This document shows, piece by piece, positions 28,226 through 35,886 of a DNA stretch of 55,716 bases. A program made the translations under genes and the position numbers. The DNA is from a virus, in the IMG/VR virus record IMGVR_UViG_3300025127_000047, positions 1 through 55,716 of that record; one strand, written 5' to 3'. The stretch's first letter is position 1. Each line of letters begins with the position of its first letter. Under the pieces are notes generated by a model that was given only the letters and a program-made list of their open reading frames with translations, was not told where the DNA came from and searched no databases.

Positions 28226-28630
28226 CTGTTTGTTAGTCTGGTTAGGACGCTGCGAAAACGCTGCGATTTTCAAAACACATCTAGGATTAACTTTATCAAT
28301 CCCACCAAATTTATAAATGACTTCTTTGATTTGCTCAAAGCTATCATCTTCTAATACTTCTGCTTTTACCAAAGCATCACAAGTAAACTTATCAATAATA
28401 GAACAAGGATTACTAACATCTAATCTCCTTTTACTCTTAGCGTAATATGTATAGGTTAAACGAACAGGGGTTTTATATTTAGGATAACTAATCCTAGAAA
28501 CTAAATCTTCTGCGTATATCTTTTTGGCACTCGCTAATGTTCTGTAATGAGCATTGCGGTAGTTATTAAGATTAAGAATGAACTTCTTATTCTTTGAGTA
28601 ATAAACCTCTAATGGTAAATCAATTTTCAC
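28208..28630 (-). CDS. RusA-like Holliday junction resolvase
   Basis: A 140-aa protein of the RusA endonuclease family, which resolves four-way DNA junctions as a dimer with Mg2+. Visible features are the N-terminal KNKKFILNLNNYRNAHYRT, then KRRLDVSNPCSIIDKFTCDALVKAEVLEDDSF. The aspartates in RRLDVSN, IIDKF and LEDDSF match the conserved acidic triad region. The C-terminus is basic. It closes the leftward recombination operon and probably trims recombination intermediates before packaging. Confidence 0.85.
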   Translation of the reverse strand: MKIDLPLEVYYSKNKKFILNLNNYRNAHYRTLASAKKIYAEDLVSRISYPKYKTPVRLTYTYYAKSKRRLDVSNPCSIIDKFTCDALVKAEVLEDDSFEQIKEVIYKFGGIDKVNPRCVLKIAAFSQRPNQTNKQKNKTL

Positions 28631-28634
28631 TATT

Positions 28635-28931
28635 TTATTTTTCTTCTTTTAAAGGTCTTATTCTAAAAAAATTTGCGTGTTTTGGATAGGTGTGAATAAA
28701 GTATCTTGCGTAGTAGCAGATAAAGTCGTTGGATATTTTAAAGCAATCGCCTTTAGTATTGACATCTGTTTCCCATCTAATGCGTTGCATGACAGCCCAG
28801 TGAGAGTAATGTTTCCTACCTGAACGAATAGCTTCAAAGGTAAACTTTTGAAACAGTACCCACACTTTAGGATTTTTTTTATGCCAAGCCCACCATCTTT
28901 CTTTGTTAGTAAGCTTCTCCTCTACACCCAT
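28635..28931 (-). CDS. Conserved phage protein, RIRWET motif
   Basis: A 98-aa protein with many Trp (ERWWAWHKKNPKVW) and the motif SHWAVMQRIRWETDV, then FKISNDFICYYARYF. This pattern is common in phage replication/recombination operons, from memory, but has no assigned function. It overlaps the next upstream gene by 10 nt. Possibly a nucleic-acid-binding protein, given its basic aromatic make-up. Confidence 0.65.
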   Translation of the reverse strand: MGVEEKLTNKERWWAWHKKNPKVWVLFQKFTFEAIRSGRKHYSHWAVMQRIRWETDVNTKGDCFKISNDFICYYARYFIHTYPKHANFFRIRPLKEEK

Positions 28932-29392
28932 TCGCTGAATTGGTCTATAAGTTCACGAAGCTTTTCTCTAGCTTCCTTGTTATCCATTAATTCTTTTCTA
29001 CTTTCAATCCCAATATAATCTCTTACATACACTGCTGTTTCTTTTTCTCCAAATTCTTTTTCAACTCTGTAAAAAGCATCTTCACTTTTTTCCATTTGAT
29101 ATTTTTCTGCACAAAAATTTTGGAAGTCAGTATCTTTACACATTAAACCTGCTCTCGCTATTGCTCTCTCTCCCTCTGTTTTTTCTTTTGGAACTACTGG
29201 CTGTTCGTTATCATCTAATTGCACCATAGCCACTTGATACCTAGAGCCAACCCAATCCCTAAATAAACTTTCAGGAACTTCGTCAGGGTGTACTGATAGC
29301 GTTAATATAAATCCATGCTTGTCTTGTCGCATGGTAAGTTTGATAGCTTCAAAATTAATCGTTGCTCTTTTCATTTGATTTTCATAATCCAT
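28922..29392 (-). CDS. Conserved phage recombination-operon protein of unknown function
   Basis: A 156-aa protein. Its start has ATINFEAIKLTMRQDKHGFILTL-type strands, then HPDEVPESLFRDWVG and RYQVAMVQLDD, and the C-terminal half is helical. The beta-rich N-terminus with conserved VPESL appears in many phage genomes beside recombination genes, from memory. No catalytic residues can be named. The start could also be the internal Met 7 codons later (MKRATI). Confidence 0.6.
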   Translation of the reverse strand: MDYENQMKRATINFEAIKLTMRQDKHGFILTLSVHPDEVPESLFRDWVGSRYQVAMVQLDDNEQPVVPKEKTEGERAIARAGLMCKDTDFQNFCAEKYQMEKSEDAFYRVEKEFGEKETAVYVRDYIGIESRKELMDNKEAREKLRELIDQFSEWV

Positions 29393-29394
29393 AA

Positions 29395-29493
29395 TTACCT
29401 CTTGTCTATTTCATCTTTAATAATTAAGTACATCATTGTTGCCACAATATATATACTACCCACAAATAATAATCCCAATAAAATATCAATCAT
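29395..29493 (-). CDS. Tiny single-pass membrane protein
   Basis: A 32-aa ORF, MIDILLGLLFVGSIYIV followed by a short charged tail IIKDEIDKR. It is almost entirely one membrane helix. It fills the gap between two genes, overlapping the upstream one by 8 nt and ending 2 nt before the next start. Such tiling supports a real gene. Confidence 0.5.
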   Translation of the reverse strand: MIDILLGLLFVGSIYIVATMMYLIIKDEIDKR

Positions 29494-29638
29494 TATCTTT
29501 ATTTTTTTTAGATACTATTTCGTAATGATTAACTAAATCTTTTTCATATTTTTCTTTAAACATTTTTTTTAATTCAGGATATGTTTTATCTATTACATTT
29601 TCTTCAGTATAAATAACAGCTTTAATTGTGTTGCTCAT
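29486..29638 (-). CDS. Small hypothetical protein
   Basis: A 50-aa protein from the Met at 29638 (MSNTIKAVIYTEENVIDKTY), ending in KKNKDND. An upstream Met adds 10 residues but lies inside the HNH gene; the inner start follows a better ribosome site (AGGATAAAG). Charged, no known motif. Confidence 0.5.
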   Translation of the reverse strand: MSNTIKAVIYTEENVIDKTYPELKKMFKEKYEKDLVNHYEIVSKKNKDND

Positions 29639-29936
29639 CTTTATCCTCTTGACTTGTGTATTCTCCATATACCATGTAATTCATTTTCGCCCATTCAATA
29701 GCATCTATTCCATGCAAAGCCCACCATCTAGCTTCCTTACCAGTTCTATGACAATCCATGTGATGTTCTCTGCATAAAGGCACTGCCCACTGGTCGCCAT
29801 TTTTTAAACCCCAACCTCTATGCTGTGCGTGTCTTAGGTGGTGTGCATCAACATCTTTTCTGCCACAAACCAAACAACCACTACCGCTTTTCCTTACATA
29901 AGCTAAATACTTTTTATCTCTTATTCTTTCTGTCAT
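29622..29936 (-). CDS. HNH-type nuclease-like zinc protein
   Basis: A 104-aa protein from the Met at 29936. The core is CLVCGRKDVDAHHLRHAQ, then GDQWAVPLCREHHMDCHRTG. Two CxxC/CxxH metal sites flank a His-His, as in small phage HNH nucleases related to DUF968/NinG-type proteins. The His in DAHH and the final HH/H residues fit the beta-beta-alpha-metal fold. It probably nicks or cuts DNA during recombination or packaging. An ORF extension of 31 codons upstream is covered by another gene in a different frame, so I reject it. Confidence 0.75.
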   Translation of the reverse strand: MTERIRDKKYLAYVRKSGSGCLVCGRKDVDAHHLRHAQHRGWGLKNGDQWAVPLCREHHMDCHRTGKEARWWALHGIDAIEWAKMNYMVYGEYTSQEDKDEQHN

Positions 29937-30042
29937 TTTTTTTCTTTTTCTTTTTACCAAATATTGCTTCAAAGTTTTTATCAAACTTATCTTTATCGTA
30001 GGGCTTTTGCATACTGCCTTTGCCCCCATGCCATTTAGTCAT
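29914..30042 (-). CDS. Small basic phage protein, KWHGGKGS type
   Basis: A 42-aa ORF reading MTKWHGGKGSMQKPYDKDKF then a Lys-rich tail. The start motif KWxGGKGS with a PxDxxKF block is one I recall from small proteins in phage recombination operons. It overlaps neighbours by 23 and 8 nt. Function unknown; may bind nucleic acid. Confidence 0.55.
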   Translation of the reverse strand: MTKWHGGKGSMQKPYDKDKFDKNFEAIFGKKKKKKNDRKNKR

Positions 30043-30193
30043 TGTCTTTTCTTGACTGCGTGTAATTGCTCATATTCAACCAATCAATATCATCTTCCTC
30101 TTTTCTACTATCAAAGTAATAGATAAAAGATGCGTAGGTATTTCTCCACATCTTATCTATAAAGTTATCAATTTTTTTTAACAGTTTTATCAA
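30035..30193 (-). CDS. Small hypothetical protein, TTG start
   Basis: A 52-aa ORF beginning with TTG fused to the previous stop (TAATTG). It reads IKLLKKIDNFIDKMWRNTYA and continues with an acidic patch KEEDDIDW. An internal ATG would give 38 aa. Tight coupling to both neighbours supports translation. No homologue recognised. Confidence 0.45.
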   Translation of the reverse strand: MIKLLKKIDNFIDKMWRNTYASFIYYFDSRKEEDDIDWLNMSNYTQSRKDND

Positions 30194-30283
30194 TTACATT
30201 CTCCCTCTAAATAAATAGAACAAAGCTTTTAATCTCCATTCAGACAAATATCTAAGGTGTTCAGGTATCTTTCTCTTATCCAT
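30194..30283 (-). CDS. Possible tiny protein
   Basis: A 29-aa ORF (MDKRKIPEHLRYLSEWRLKA, then LFYLFRGRM). It fills the gap between the SSB-like gene and the TTG-start gene. Basic and helical. Coding evidence is only tiling, so confidence is low. Confidence 0.35.
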   Translation of the reverse strand: MDKRKIPEHLRYLSEWRLKALFYLFRGRM

Positions 30284-30284
30284 A

Positions 30285-30638
30285 TTAAAAAGGTATCTCC
30301 TCATCATCTTCAAATTTATAACTGCTTTCAGCATTAACACTATCCATTGCTTGTTGTGATGCCATTTCTTTTTTCATTTGGTAATCATCTATTTCAAGAA
30401 CAGTGTAATAGTATTCAGTTTTCTTTTCGTTGTTTGATATTCTGTTCCACATAGCAACTGAAATATCAACTCCCTTTTCAACCCTACCATCATTCTTAAT
30501 AAAATTTACCATCTGCTGTAAGAAGTCAGGTGTAATCTTTATCGTTGATTTAAAGTCAGGCTGTTTATCGTTGCTCTTAAATCCATTCTTGTAGATGTAG
30601 CAAACTTGTTTTGGTTTATCGTTTTTAAAATCAGACAT
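30285..30638 (-). CDS. SSB-like protein with acidic C-tip
   Basis: A 117-aa protein. Residues 1-95 look like a small beta-rich domain (KQVCYIYKNGFKS, then KSTIKITPDFLQQMV, then EYYYTVLEID). The C-terminus is SYKFEDDEEIPF, very like the DDxIPF tip by which bacterial SSB recruits partner proteins. A full OB-fold is not obvious from sequence. Gene position between a recombinase and nucleases fits a single-strand DNA binding role. It starts 1 nt after the annealing-protein stop. Confidence 0.65.
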   Translation of the reverse strand: MSDFKNDKPKQVCYIYKNGFKSNDKQPDFKSTIKITPDFLQQMVNFIKNDGRVEKGVDISVAMWNRISNNEKKTEYYYTVLEIDDYQMKKEMASQQAMDSVNAESSYKFEDDEEIPF

Positions 30639-30639
30639 T

Positions 30640-31311
30640 TTAGTTCTCCTCGTTTTGTAGTTCTGTTTTTTTAAGTTTAAATTTATTTAATACTTCTTCA
30701 GATATATCTGCATATCTTTCTTTCAAAATATTAAACTGCGGTTTATTGGTGTCGCTAGTGTAAAGACTTTGTAAATCACTAACTGTTTTAGATTTTTTAA
30801 TAAGTAGTTCCATACTTTCAGCAAACAACTTCGCCCAAGCTTCATCATACTTATCTTTTACTTCAGGCTTATTATCTTTTTCTTCAGAGGGTAAATGATT
30901 ATCCCATTGTGCAAAGACACTCATACCTAGTCCAAACATAGCTAAGTTTTTAACAAGACATCTCATGCGGTTATCATTCAACTGTCTTGCATCTATATCT
31001 TTTACAGGATTGTTCTTATAATCCATGATAGGTAGAGCCATTTGTCTTGTATGTTTACCTATAGTTATTTCAGTAATAACTTCAGCACTACCATCAGGTA
31101 GTAATCTGTATGGCAGTCCATCAATATCACAGAACTTATACTTCATCTCATACACATTGGATACAAGCATGACTGCTCTAGCCCAAGATAAATAAGTTAA
31201 GTTCATCTTTTGCTCTGTATATTCAGACACATCAATCGCACTCAATGTATCCCATATTTCTTTAAAGGTTAAATCATTTTCAGACTTAACCACTTCAGCT
31301 TCTTTTTTCAT
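30640..31311 (-). CDS. Single-strand annealing protein, DUF1071/Sak3-like
   Basis: A 223-aa recombinase-like protein. The core reads FKEIWDTLSAIDVSEYTEQK, then NLTYLSWARAVMLV, PYRLLPDGSAEVITEITI, ALPIMDYKNNPV, and NDNRMRCLVKNLAMFGLGM. The YLSWA, LPIMD and RCLVKxLAxxGLG blocks are the hallmarks of DUF1071 (Sak3-type Rad52-like annealing proteins). The C-terminus is helical. It probably anneals single strands made by the nearby exonuclease. Its start overlaps the next upstream gene by 17 nt. Confidence 0.8.
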   Translation of the reverse strand: MKKEAEVVKSENDLTFKEIWDTLSAIDVSEYTEQKMNLTYLSWARAVMLVSNVYEMKYKFCDIDGLPYRLLPDGSAEVITEITIGKHTRQMALPIMDYKNNPVKDIDARQLNDNRMRCLVKNLAMFGLGMSVFAQWDNHLPSEEKDNKPEVKDKYDEAWAKLFAESMELLIKKSKTVSDLQSLYTSDTNKPQFNILKERYADISEEVLNKFKLKKTELQNEEN

Positions 31312-31522
31312 TTTGCATACTCCTTGCTATTTGAATTAAAAGTTTTGTATCAGTAGATACAAATTGGTCAAAACTCATTTGCGTTGTTTTAATAATCGCA
31401 TTTGAATAATCTTGTATTGATACAGTCCTATCATCTTCTATCACAACTTTAATCTGTGATAGGTTTTCTCTTGATAACAACTGCATAAAACCTAAAATCT
31501 TTCTCTCTATTTCATTTACCAT
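31295..31522 (-). CDS. Small hypothetical protein in recombination operon
   Basis: A 75-aa protein from the Met at 31522 (MVNEIERKILGFMQLLSREN). The preferred start is preceded by AAAGGATTAATATTT, where AAAGGA is the ribosome site. An earlier Met in frame would overlap the nuclease gene deeply. Mixed helix and strand; no motif recognised. Confidence 0.55.
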   Translation of the reverse strand: MVNEIERKILGFMQLLSRENLSQIKVVIEDDRTVSIQDYSNAIIKTTQMSFDQFVSTDTKLLIQIARSMQNEKRS

Positions 31523-31525
31523 AAA

Positions 31526-31541
31526 TATTAATCCTTTAATA
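31526..31541. promoter_or_regulatory. TATTAA-N4-TTAATA palindrome (copy 3)
   Basis: On the minus strand the spacer is AGGA, so it doubles as the ribosome site of the 75-aa gene. It overlaps the stop codon of the PD-(D/E)XK nuclease gene. Confidence 0.55.
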
Positions 31542-32409
31542 CTTGTTGATATTGCGGACACCACTCATTAACTTTACAGTAGTTATCCTCACATCTAACT
31601 GACACACCTTGTCTAAATTCTATGTCGTACTCCTCTCCCTTTTTCTTTGCAAACTCTCTAGCTTCTTCTTCGTTTTCAAAAACTTTTAATGCCCTAACAT
31701 TCTTTTTCTTTTTGACAGCGTATGTGTCCTCTCTTTTCCACATCTCATCAAAGCTACACTCAACCATATCTTTTCCATTCATGTAGTCTTGTAAGGCTTC
31801 TTGATGCGTTCTAACCCTATCAGCTACATACTTACTCTGTTCTTCAAAACTCCATAGCTTTATAGGTACAACTACTATCTGTTGTTGTGGATAATTGCTA
31901 TCTCTTTTTGCATTGTTCCTATTCCAATCTCGTAAGAAACAAATAATTTTTAACTCTTTAATTTTTACTTTCTTGTTTGCTTCTACTAGATACGCATAAC
32001 AATTTAATTGTCTCTCCCAATCTAATTTAGGATTCTTTACAGCCCAAACACTCGTAAACTTATAATCCATAATCGTAATAGACCCATCATCTTCTAGCTT
32101 TTGCACATCAATCGCACCTGATATAGTCCAGTCCTCTACATCTACAAACAATCTTTCTTCTACCAAGTGTTCATCATCAGCACCTTTCTCTGTAATGTGA
32201 TGTAATGCACTACCCAAGTTAGCCCAAAAAGTATCAACCACATCTTCAGTGATTCTGTTTTCGTTAATCATTCTTAATACTGATATTTGTGGGGCATCTA
32301 TTAACTGCGTAATACTTCTATGTGAATTGCCCCTAGAATAATCTCTGCTTTCAGCAAGATTAACTAAGGTTTGTGGTAGGTTATATTTGTTTGTTATTGT
32401 GTTCGCCAT
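31528..32409 (-). CDS. PD-(D/E)XK exonuclease (RecB/Cas4-like)
   Basis: A 293-aa nuclease. The core motifs are LGSALHHITEKG (helix with His), then TISGAIDVQKLEDDGSITIMDYKFT, where the GAID Asp and the MDYK Asp/Lys form the PD-(D/E)XK site, then ERQLNCYAYLVEA, the QxxxY helix. A C-terminal Cys pair (CEDNYCKVNEWC) could hold an iron-sulphur cluster as in Cas4/AddB-type nucleases. It probably resects double-stranded ends for the annealing protein beside it. It overlaps the gene upstream by 16 nt. Confidence 0.8.
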   Translation of the reverse strand: MANTITNKYNLPQTLVNLAESRDYSRGNSHRSITQLIDAPQISVLRMINENRITEDVVDTFWANLGSALHHITEKGADDEHLVEERLFVDVEDWTISGAIDVQKLEDDGSITIMDYKFTSVWAVKNPKLDWERQLNCYAYLVEANKKVKIKELKIICFLRDWNRNNAKRDSNYPQQQIVVVPIKLWSFEEQSKYVADRVRTHQEALQDYMNGKDMVECSFDEMWKREDTYAVKKKKNVRALKVFENEEEAREFAKKKGEEYDIEFRQGVSVRCEDNYCKVNEWCPQYQQVLKD

Positions 32410-32645
32410 ACCCTAATACCTAAATCTATTTCTCTTGTAGTAAAAGAAAAACTTTTTGGAAGATGTAGTTTTGTGTAGTTCAATTTGTTTCTAACCTTAT
32501 GAACTTCAGTAGTTCCATCTTCAGGTATAGGGATTACAAAAGACTGTCCAACCTCTAGGCTAGATAATGCAGTAAACAAGGCGTTGTTTCTAGGCTTTCT
32601 AATTATAGGTGGTATAGGAATATTATCTTCTATCTTATAATCCAT
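32394..32645 (-). CDS. Small conserved phage protein
   Basis: An 83-aa protein, first gene of the leftward recombination operon. It contains ALSSLEVGQSFVIPIPED and ends ITREIDLGIRVWRTQ-like (TTREIDLGIRVWRTQ). The GQSFxIP pattern recurs in small phage proteins near recombination genes, from memory. Function unknown. Confidence 0.6.
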   Translation of the reverse strand: MDYKIEDNIPIPPIIRKPRNNALFTALSSLEVGQSFVIPIPEDGTTEVHKVRNKLNYTKLHLPKSFSFTTREIDLGIRVWRTQ

Positions 32646-32735
32646 AGTATTTTTCTCTCTCTATTTTTTACTTACTGCTTGTTATTATATGAATTTTATT
32701 ATTAAATACAATATGAATTTAAAATTATTTTTTTT
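32646..32735. promoter_or_regulatory. Divergent promoter region
   Basis: A 90-nt AT-rich gap between divergent genes. On the minus strand TTGTAT and TATAAT are 16 nt apart, a plausible sigma70 promoter for the recombination operon. A plus-strand promoter for the next gene must also lie here, but no convincing hexamer pair is seen. Confidence 0.5.
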
Positions 32736-33005
32736 ATGAGTAAGCTAAAAGAAATTTATTTATCAGTAATTATCCAAGCCATTAGAGATATAGCTAGTAG
32801 CGATAAGAAAAAATATAAAGATGGTATTGACTGGATAGTATCAAAAGAATTTATTGATGTTTGTGGTATCGTAGGTATTCAACCTCATGCCATTAGACAA
32901 TCTTTGTTAGGGTTATTAAACACTTCAAACAAAAAGAAATTATCTGAAGATATTATCTCATCAATATCAGCGACAGTTTGGCAAAGGGAAAATATAACTG
33001 ATTAG
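32736..33005 (+). CDS. Small helical hypothetical protein
   Basis: An 89-aa protein (MSKLKEIYLSVIIQAIRDIA...). The middle, WIVSKEFIDVCGIVGIQPHAI, and the charged helices resemble small phage DNA-associated proteins that precede replication genes. Alone between the divergent promoter and the primase-helicase leader. No domain recognised with certainty; a DNA-binding role is possible but unproven. Confidence 0.55.
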   Translation: MSKLKEIYLSVIIQAIRDIASSDKKKYKDGIDWIVSKEFIDVCGIVGIQPHAIRQSLLGLLNTSNKKKLSEDIISSISATVWQRENITD

Positions 33006-33009
33006 TGTA

Positions 33010-33032
33010 TTACTAGATTAGTAATATACTAT
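33010..33032. promoter_or_regulatory. Operator-like palindrome upstream of primase-helicase
   Basis: ATTACTA-GAT-TAGTAAT followed by ATACTA. An almost identical element lies at 44933-44956 before the terminase gene. The rest of the leader (to 33088) is AT-rich with a strong AAAGGAG ribosome site before ATG 33089. Confidence 0.55.
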
Positions 33033-33088
33033 ATATTTAATATTAGTTATTCACTAGAATAAATAGTATAAACCTAAAAGGAGTAAGT

Positions 33089-34849
33089 ATGCAAATCCAA
33101 GAACATTATATTAATGATGAGTACCTAGATGATGGACAAAATAAAAGAATAACTTGTCCATCTTGTAGTCATTTGCGAAAAAAGAAACACGAAAAGACCC
33201 TCTCTCTTACAAGAGATGGGGATAAAATTTTATATCAATGTTGGCATTGCCAACTATCAGGGGCAGTAAACATGAACAAGCAACCATATAAACCAACAAC
33301 AAAAAAGACAACACCTATTGCTGTATTAAAGACTTCAGAATACGAAAACACAGCAGTAGCTACCAGTAAATTATCTGCAACTGAAAAAAAATTCCTTAAA
33401 TCTAGGGGCATATCAGAGGATACAGCAAAAAAATATGGAATATTATTTGATGAAAGAGGTTTCAATGGCGTTGGTAAAAAACAAGCAATAGGATTTCCAT
33501 ATCATGTAAACGACAAACTTCAAGCAGTGAAATGGAGAAGCATAGATGGAAAAAGTTTTACCCAAGATGGGGCTTCAAGAAGTTTATTTGGTTTTGATAA
33601 ATTAAATATTAACGACTTAATAGTTATTTGTGAAGGGGAGTTAGATGCACTTGCACTTTATGAAGCGGGTATAGATTGTGCTGTATCAGTTCCTAATGGG
33701 GCTGTGATGAAAGTGTCAAATAATAAAATATCTCCTGAAGAAGATAAGAAGTTTAGTTATATATGGGAAGTAGCAGAAAAGCTAGACGCTATTAAAAAAA
33801 TTGTTTTATGTTGTGATAATGATGAAAGCGGTAAAGCTTTAACAGAAGAATTAGCTAGACGAATTGGAAAAAATAAAGTGTTCCTAGCTGAAATGCCTAA
33901 TGGATACAAAGATGCTAATGAATGTTTGTTATCAGGGGGGAAAGAGATACTGCAAAAAGTTATCAATGATGCCAAGCCATATCCTTTATCCTCTTTGTAT
34001 AAGAGTAGTCATTATGAGAACAGTGTTGTTGAATTGTATGACAAGGGTTTTATGACTGGTATTTCTACAGGCTTTGATAATGTAGATGAATTATTTAGGA
34101 TTGCTGGTGGACAATTATCTATTATAACAGGCATACCAAGTTCAGGTAAGTCTGAATTTATAGACCAAATGATGATTAACCTAGCAAGAAATGAAGATTG
34201 GAAGTTTGCTATTTGTAGTTTTGAGAATCCACCTGACTTACATATTGCAAAACTTGTGGAAAAGTATGTGGGTAAATCTTTTTTTAGTGGGGCAACTCAA
34301 CGCATGACAGAAGATGAGAGAGATAACGCACTTAGATTCGTTGAAGAACATTTTTTGTTTATTGATTTTACAGGCGGGGAAAATCCTACAATAGATAGTA
34401 TCCTTGAAAAAGGTATAGGGGCTGTAAGACAGATGGGTTGTAGAGGTATAGTGATAGACCCTTACAACTATATTGATATGGACAGAAGCTTTAGTGAGAC
34501 TGATAGCATATCTCGTATGCTTACTAAAGTTTCCCAGTATGCAAAAGCCCATGATGTTCATGTATTTTTTGTAGCACACCCTATGAAACTTTATCCTGAT
34601 AGCAAAGGTAATATACCAATTCCGACTGGCTATAATATAAGTGGCTCTGCTTCGTGGTTTTCTAAAGCTGATGTAGGCATAACAGTTCATAGAGAAGATA
34701 ATGATATGGTCTCTATAAACTGTTGGAAGTGTAGGTTTAAGTGGATAGGTAAACAAGGACAAACCATGCTAGACTATGATGTACCAACAGGAGTTTATTC
34801 TGATATGACACAAATTGATTTTGATGAAAAGTATGACTTCACATTTTAA
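33089..34849 (+). CDS. Primase-helicase (T7 gp4 / Twinkle-like)
   Basis: A 586-aa bifunctional replication protein. The zinc-binding primase domain has C23, C26, C51 and C54 (CPSC, CWHC). The TOPRIM domain shows E181 (CEGELDAL) and D242/D244 (CDNDESGK). The DnaB-type helicase has Walker A GIPSSGKSE at 347-355 with K353, a Walker B-like GIVIDPYNYID, and a late GSASWFSKADVGI motif. All key residues are present. It should unwind DNA and prime lagging strands. No phage DNA polymerase is seen nearby, so it probably works with the host replisome. Strong Shine-Dalgarno before the ATG. Confidence 0.95.
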   Translation: MQIQEHYINDEYLDDGQNKRITCPSCSHLRKKKHEKTLSLTRDGDKILYQCWHCQLSGAVNMNKQPYKPTTKKTTPIAVLKTSEYENTAVATSKLSATEKKFLKSRGISEDTAKKYGILFDERGFNGVGKKQAIGFPYHVNDKLQAVKWRSIDGKSFTQDGASRSLFGFDKLNINDLIVICEGELDALALYEAGIDCAVSVPNGAVMKVSNNKISPEEDKKFSYIWEVAEKLDAIKKIVLCCDNDESGKALTEELARRIGKNKVFLAEMPNGYKDANECLLSGGKEILQKVINDAKPYPLSSLYKSSHYENSVVELYDKGFMTGISTGFDNVDELFRIAGGQLSIITGIPSSGKSEFIDQMMINLARNEDWKFAICSFENPPDLHIAKLVEKYVGKSFFSGATQRMTEDERDNALRFVEEHFLFIDFTGGENPTIDSILEKGIGAVRQMGCRGIVIDPYNYIDMDRSFSETDSISRMLTKVSQYAKAHDVHVFFVAHPMKLYPDSKGNIPIPTGYNISGSASWFSKADVGITVHREDNDMVSINCWKCRFKWIGKQGQTMLDYDVPTGVYSDMTQIDFDEKYDFTF

Positions 34850-35345
34850 ATCTACTGACTTAGGTACTAAGTTCTTACATCAACATAGTGTTTTTGTAAT
34901 AGAAGATTTAGGGAAGAAATATTTTAGATGCAGGAATACTACAGAAAATATAATAGATAAGTTATATATTAACTCGTTAATAGATGATAAAGAATATCAT
35001 GCGGGTCAATTTGTTTTGTATGTTTGTTTGCAGTCAGGATTATTAGGACAAGGTGGGATTAACTTATCCCTTGCGGGTAAGTCAACTGATGAAAAGCAAT
35101 CTTCGTATAGATTACTAAAGTCTATGAGATTAAAACAGATTACCAATATGTTTAATAAAGATAAAAAACATTTGGGTAATTTTGTTATTAAAGTGATTAG
35201 TGATAATAAAGAAATCAACAAGCAATCTGATATGGCTCTCTTTAAAAGGGGGCTACACCAAATATCAAATCGCTTGTATCATTCAAGTTTAAACAACGCA
35301 AAAACTACTTGTCATTACGCTGTTCAATCTGTTGTCGAAGCATAA
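34824..35345 (+). CDS. Hypothetical protein downstream of primase-helicase
   Basis: A 173-aa protein, mixed alpha/beta, with KYFRCRNTTENIIDKLYINS and LAGKSTDEKQSSYRLL. A TTG start 9 nt upstream is possible, but ATG 34824 is preferred. It overlaps the helicase 3' end by 26 nt and runs convergently into the ribbon-helix-helix gene. No motif recognised. It may be a replication-associated accessory. Confidence 0.55.
   Translation: MKSMTSHFKSTDLGTKFLHQHSVFVIEDLGKKYFRCRNTTENIIDKLYINSLIDDKEYHAGQFVLYVCLQSGLLGQGGINLSLAGKSTDEKQSSYRLLKSMRLKQITNMFNKDKKHLGNFVIKVISDNKEINKQSDMALFKRGLHQISNRLYHSSLNNAKTTCHYAVQSVVEA
34967..34982. promoter_or_regulatory. TATTAA-N4-TTAATA palindrome (copy 4, inside a gene)
   Basis: Spacer CTCG, followed by GATGATAA. 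This is the only exact copy I found within a coding region. Confidence 0.4.
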
Positions 35346-35475
35346 AGATTATTTGTGAAGATAAACTTCTACAATTCTTATCTGCTTCTGCTTGTATTTT
35401 TTTTCGCATATCGTCAGGCATACGAATCGTAAAATAATTTTTACTTACTATTGGTTTTTTAAAAGCTGTTGTCAT
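35305..35475 (-). CDS. Arc-family ribbon-helix-helix DNA-binding protein
   Basis: A 56-aa protein too short for simple ORF filters. It reads KNYFTIRMPDDMRKKIQAEA, then DKNCRSLSSQIIFMLRQQIE. The strand FTIRMPDD followed by two helices is the Arc/MetJ ribbon-helix-helix fold, where strand residues contact the operator as a dimer. An AGGAGTAA ribosome site lies upstream. It overlaps the converging gene by 41 nt. A likely phage transcription regulator and a candidate for reading the palindromes in this genome. Confidence 0.8.
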   Translation of the reverse strand: MTTAFKKPIVSKNYFTIRMPDDMRKKIQAEADKNCRSLSSQIIFMLRQQIEQRNDK

Positions 35476-35484
35476 TTTTTACTC

Positions 35485-35655
35485 CTATAATTTATAAGCT
35501 TTATCAATTAATTTATTAGCTTCAAGTCTTAAAAGAAAAACTTCATCTTGCATCTTCTTTAATTTATCTTTAGCCATTCTTAATTTATCTTCTGCTGTTG
35601 CTATATCTGATTGAATTTTATTAATCAGTTCCATTTTTTTTCTATCTTTTATCAT
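35485..35655 (-). CDS. Small coiled-coil protein
   Basis: A 56-aa ORF (MIKDRKKMELINKIQSDIAT, then helix to the end). Almost wholly a charged coiled coil. AAGGAGTAAG ribosome site before the ATG. It lies between the regulator and another small gene in the leftward operon. Function unknown. Confidence 0.6.
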   Translation of the reverse strand: MIKDRKKMELINKIQSDIATAEDKLRMAKDKLKKMQDEVFLLRLEANKLIDKAYKL

Positions 35656-35658
35656 TAC

Positions 35659-35877
35659 TTACTCCTTATTTTTATTTTTAATTCTTAAAATTCTAGTTTT
35701 TTTATCCCAAGTATATTTAAGTTCTTTACCTTTATACATTCGTTTAAAACTATTTTTTTTAAACACATAATTATTTGTGTCTCCAAGTTCTTCTTTAAAG
35801 ATAATTTTTATTTCATCAATATCATCAACAATATTTTTATCTTCTTCTATTAGTTCAAAAAATTCTTCTATTAACAT
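35659..35877 (-). CDS. Small acidic hypothetical protein
   Basis: A 72-aa protein: acidic first half (IEEFFELIEEDKNIVDDIDE) and a basic second half ending RIKNKNKE. AAGGAGTAAG ribosome site. No known motif. Confidence 0.55.
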   Translation of the reverse strand: MLIEEFFELIEEDKNIVDDIDEIKIIFKEELGDTNNYVFKKNSFKRMYKGKELKYTWDKKTRILRIKNKNKE

Positions 35878-35886
35878 TCTTACTCC

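Noticed and set aside
29937-30029. N-terminal extension of the HNH protein
   Set aside because: The 31 extra codons overlap the KWHGGKGS small gene in another frame, and the inner ATG starts right at the conserved part of the HNH protein.
34238-34762. A 174-aa minus-strand open frame opposite the primase-helicase
   Set aside because: It covers the conserved helicase core in antisense, with no ribosome site or recognisable motif.
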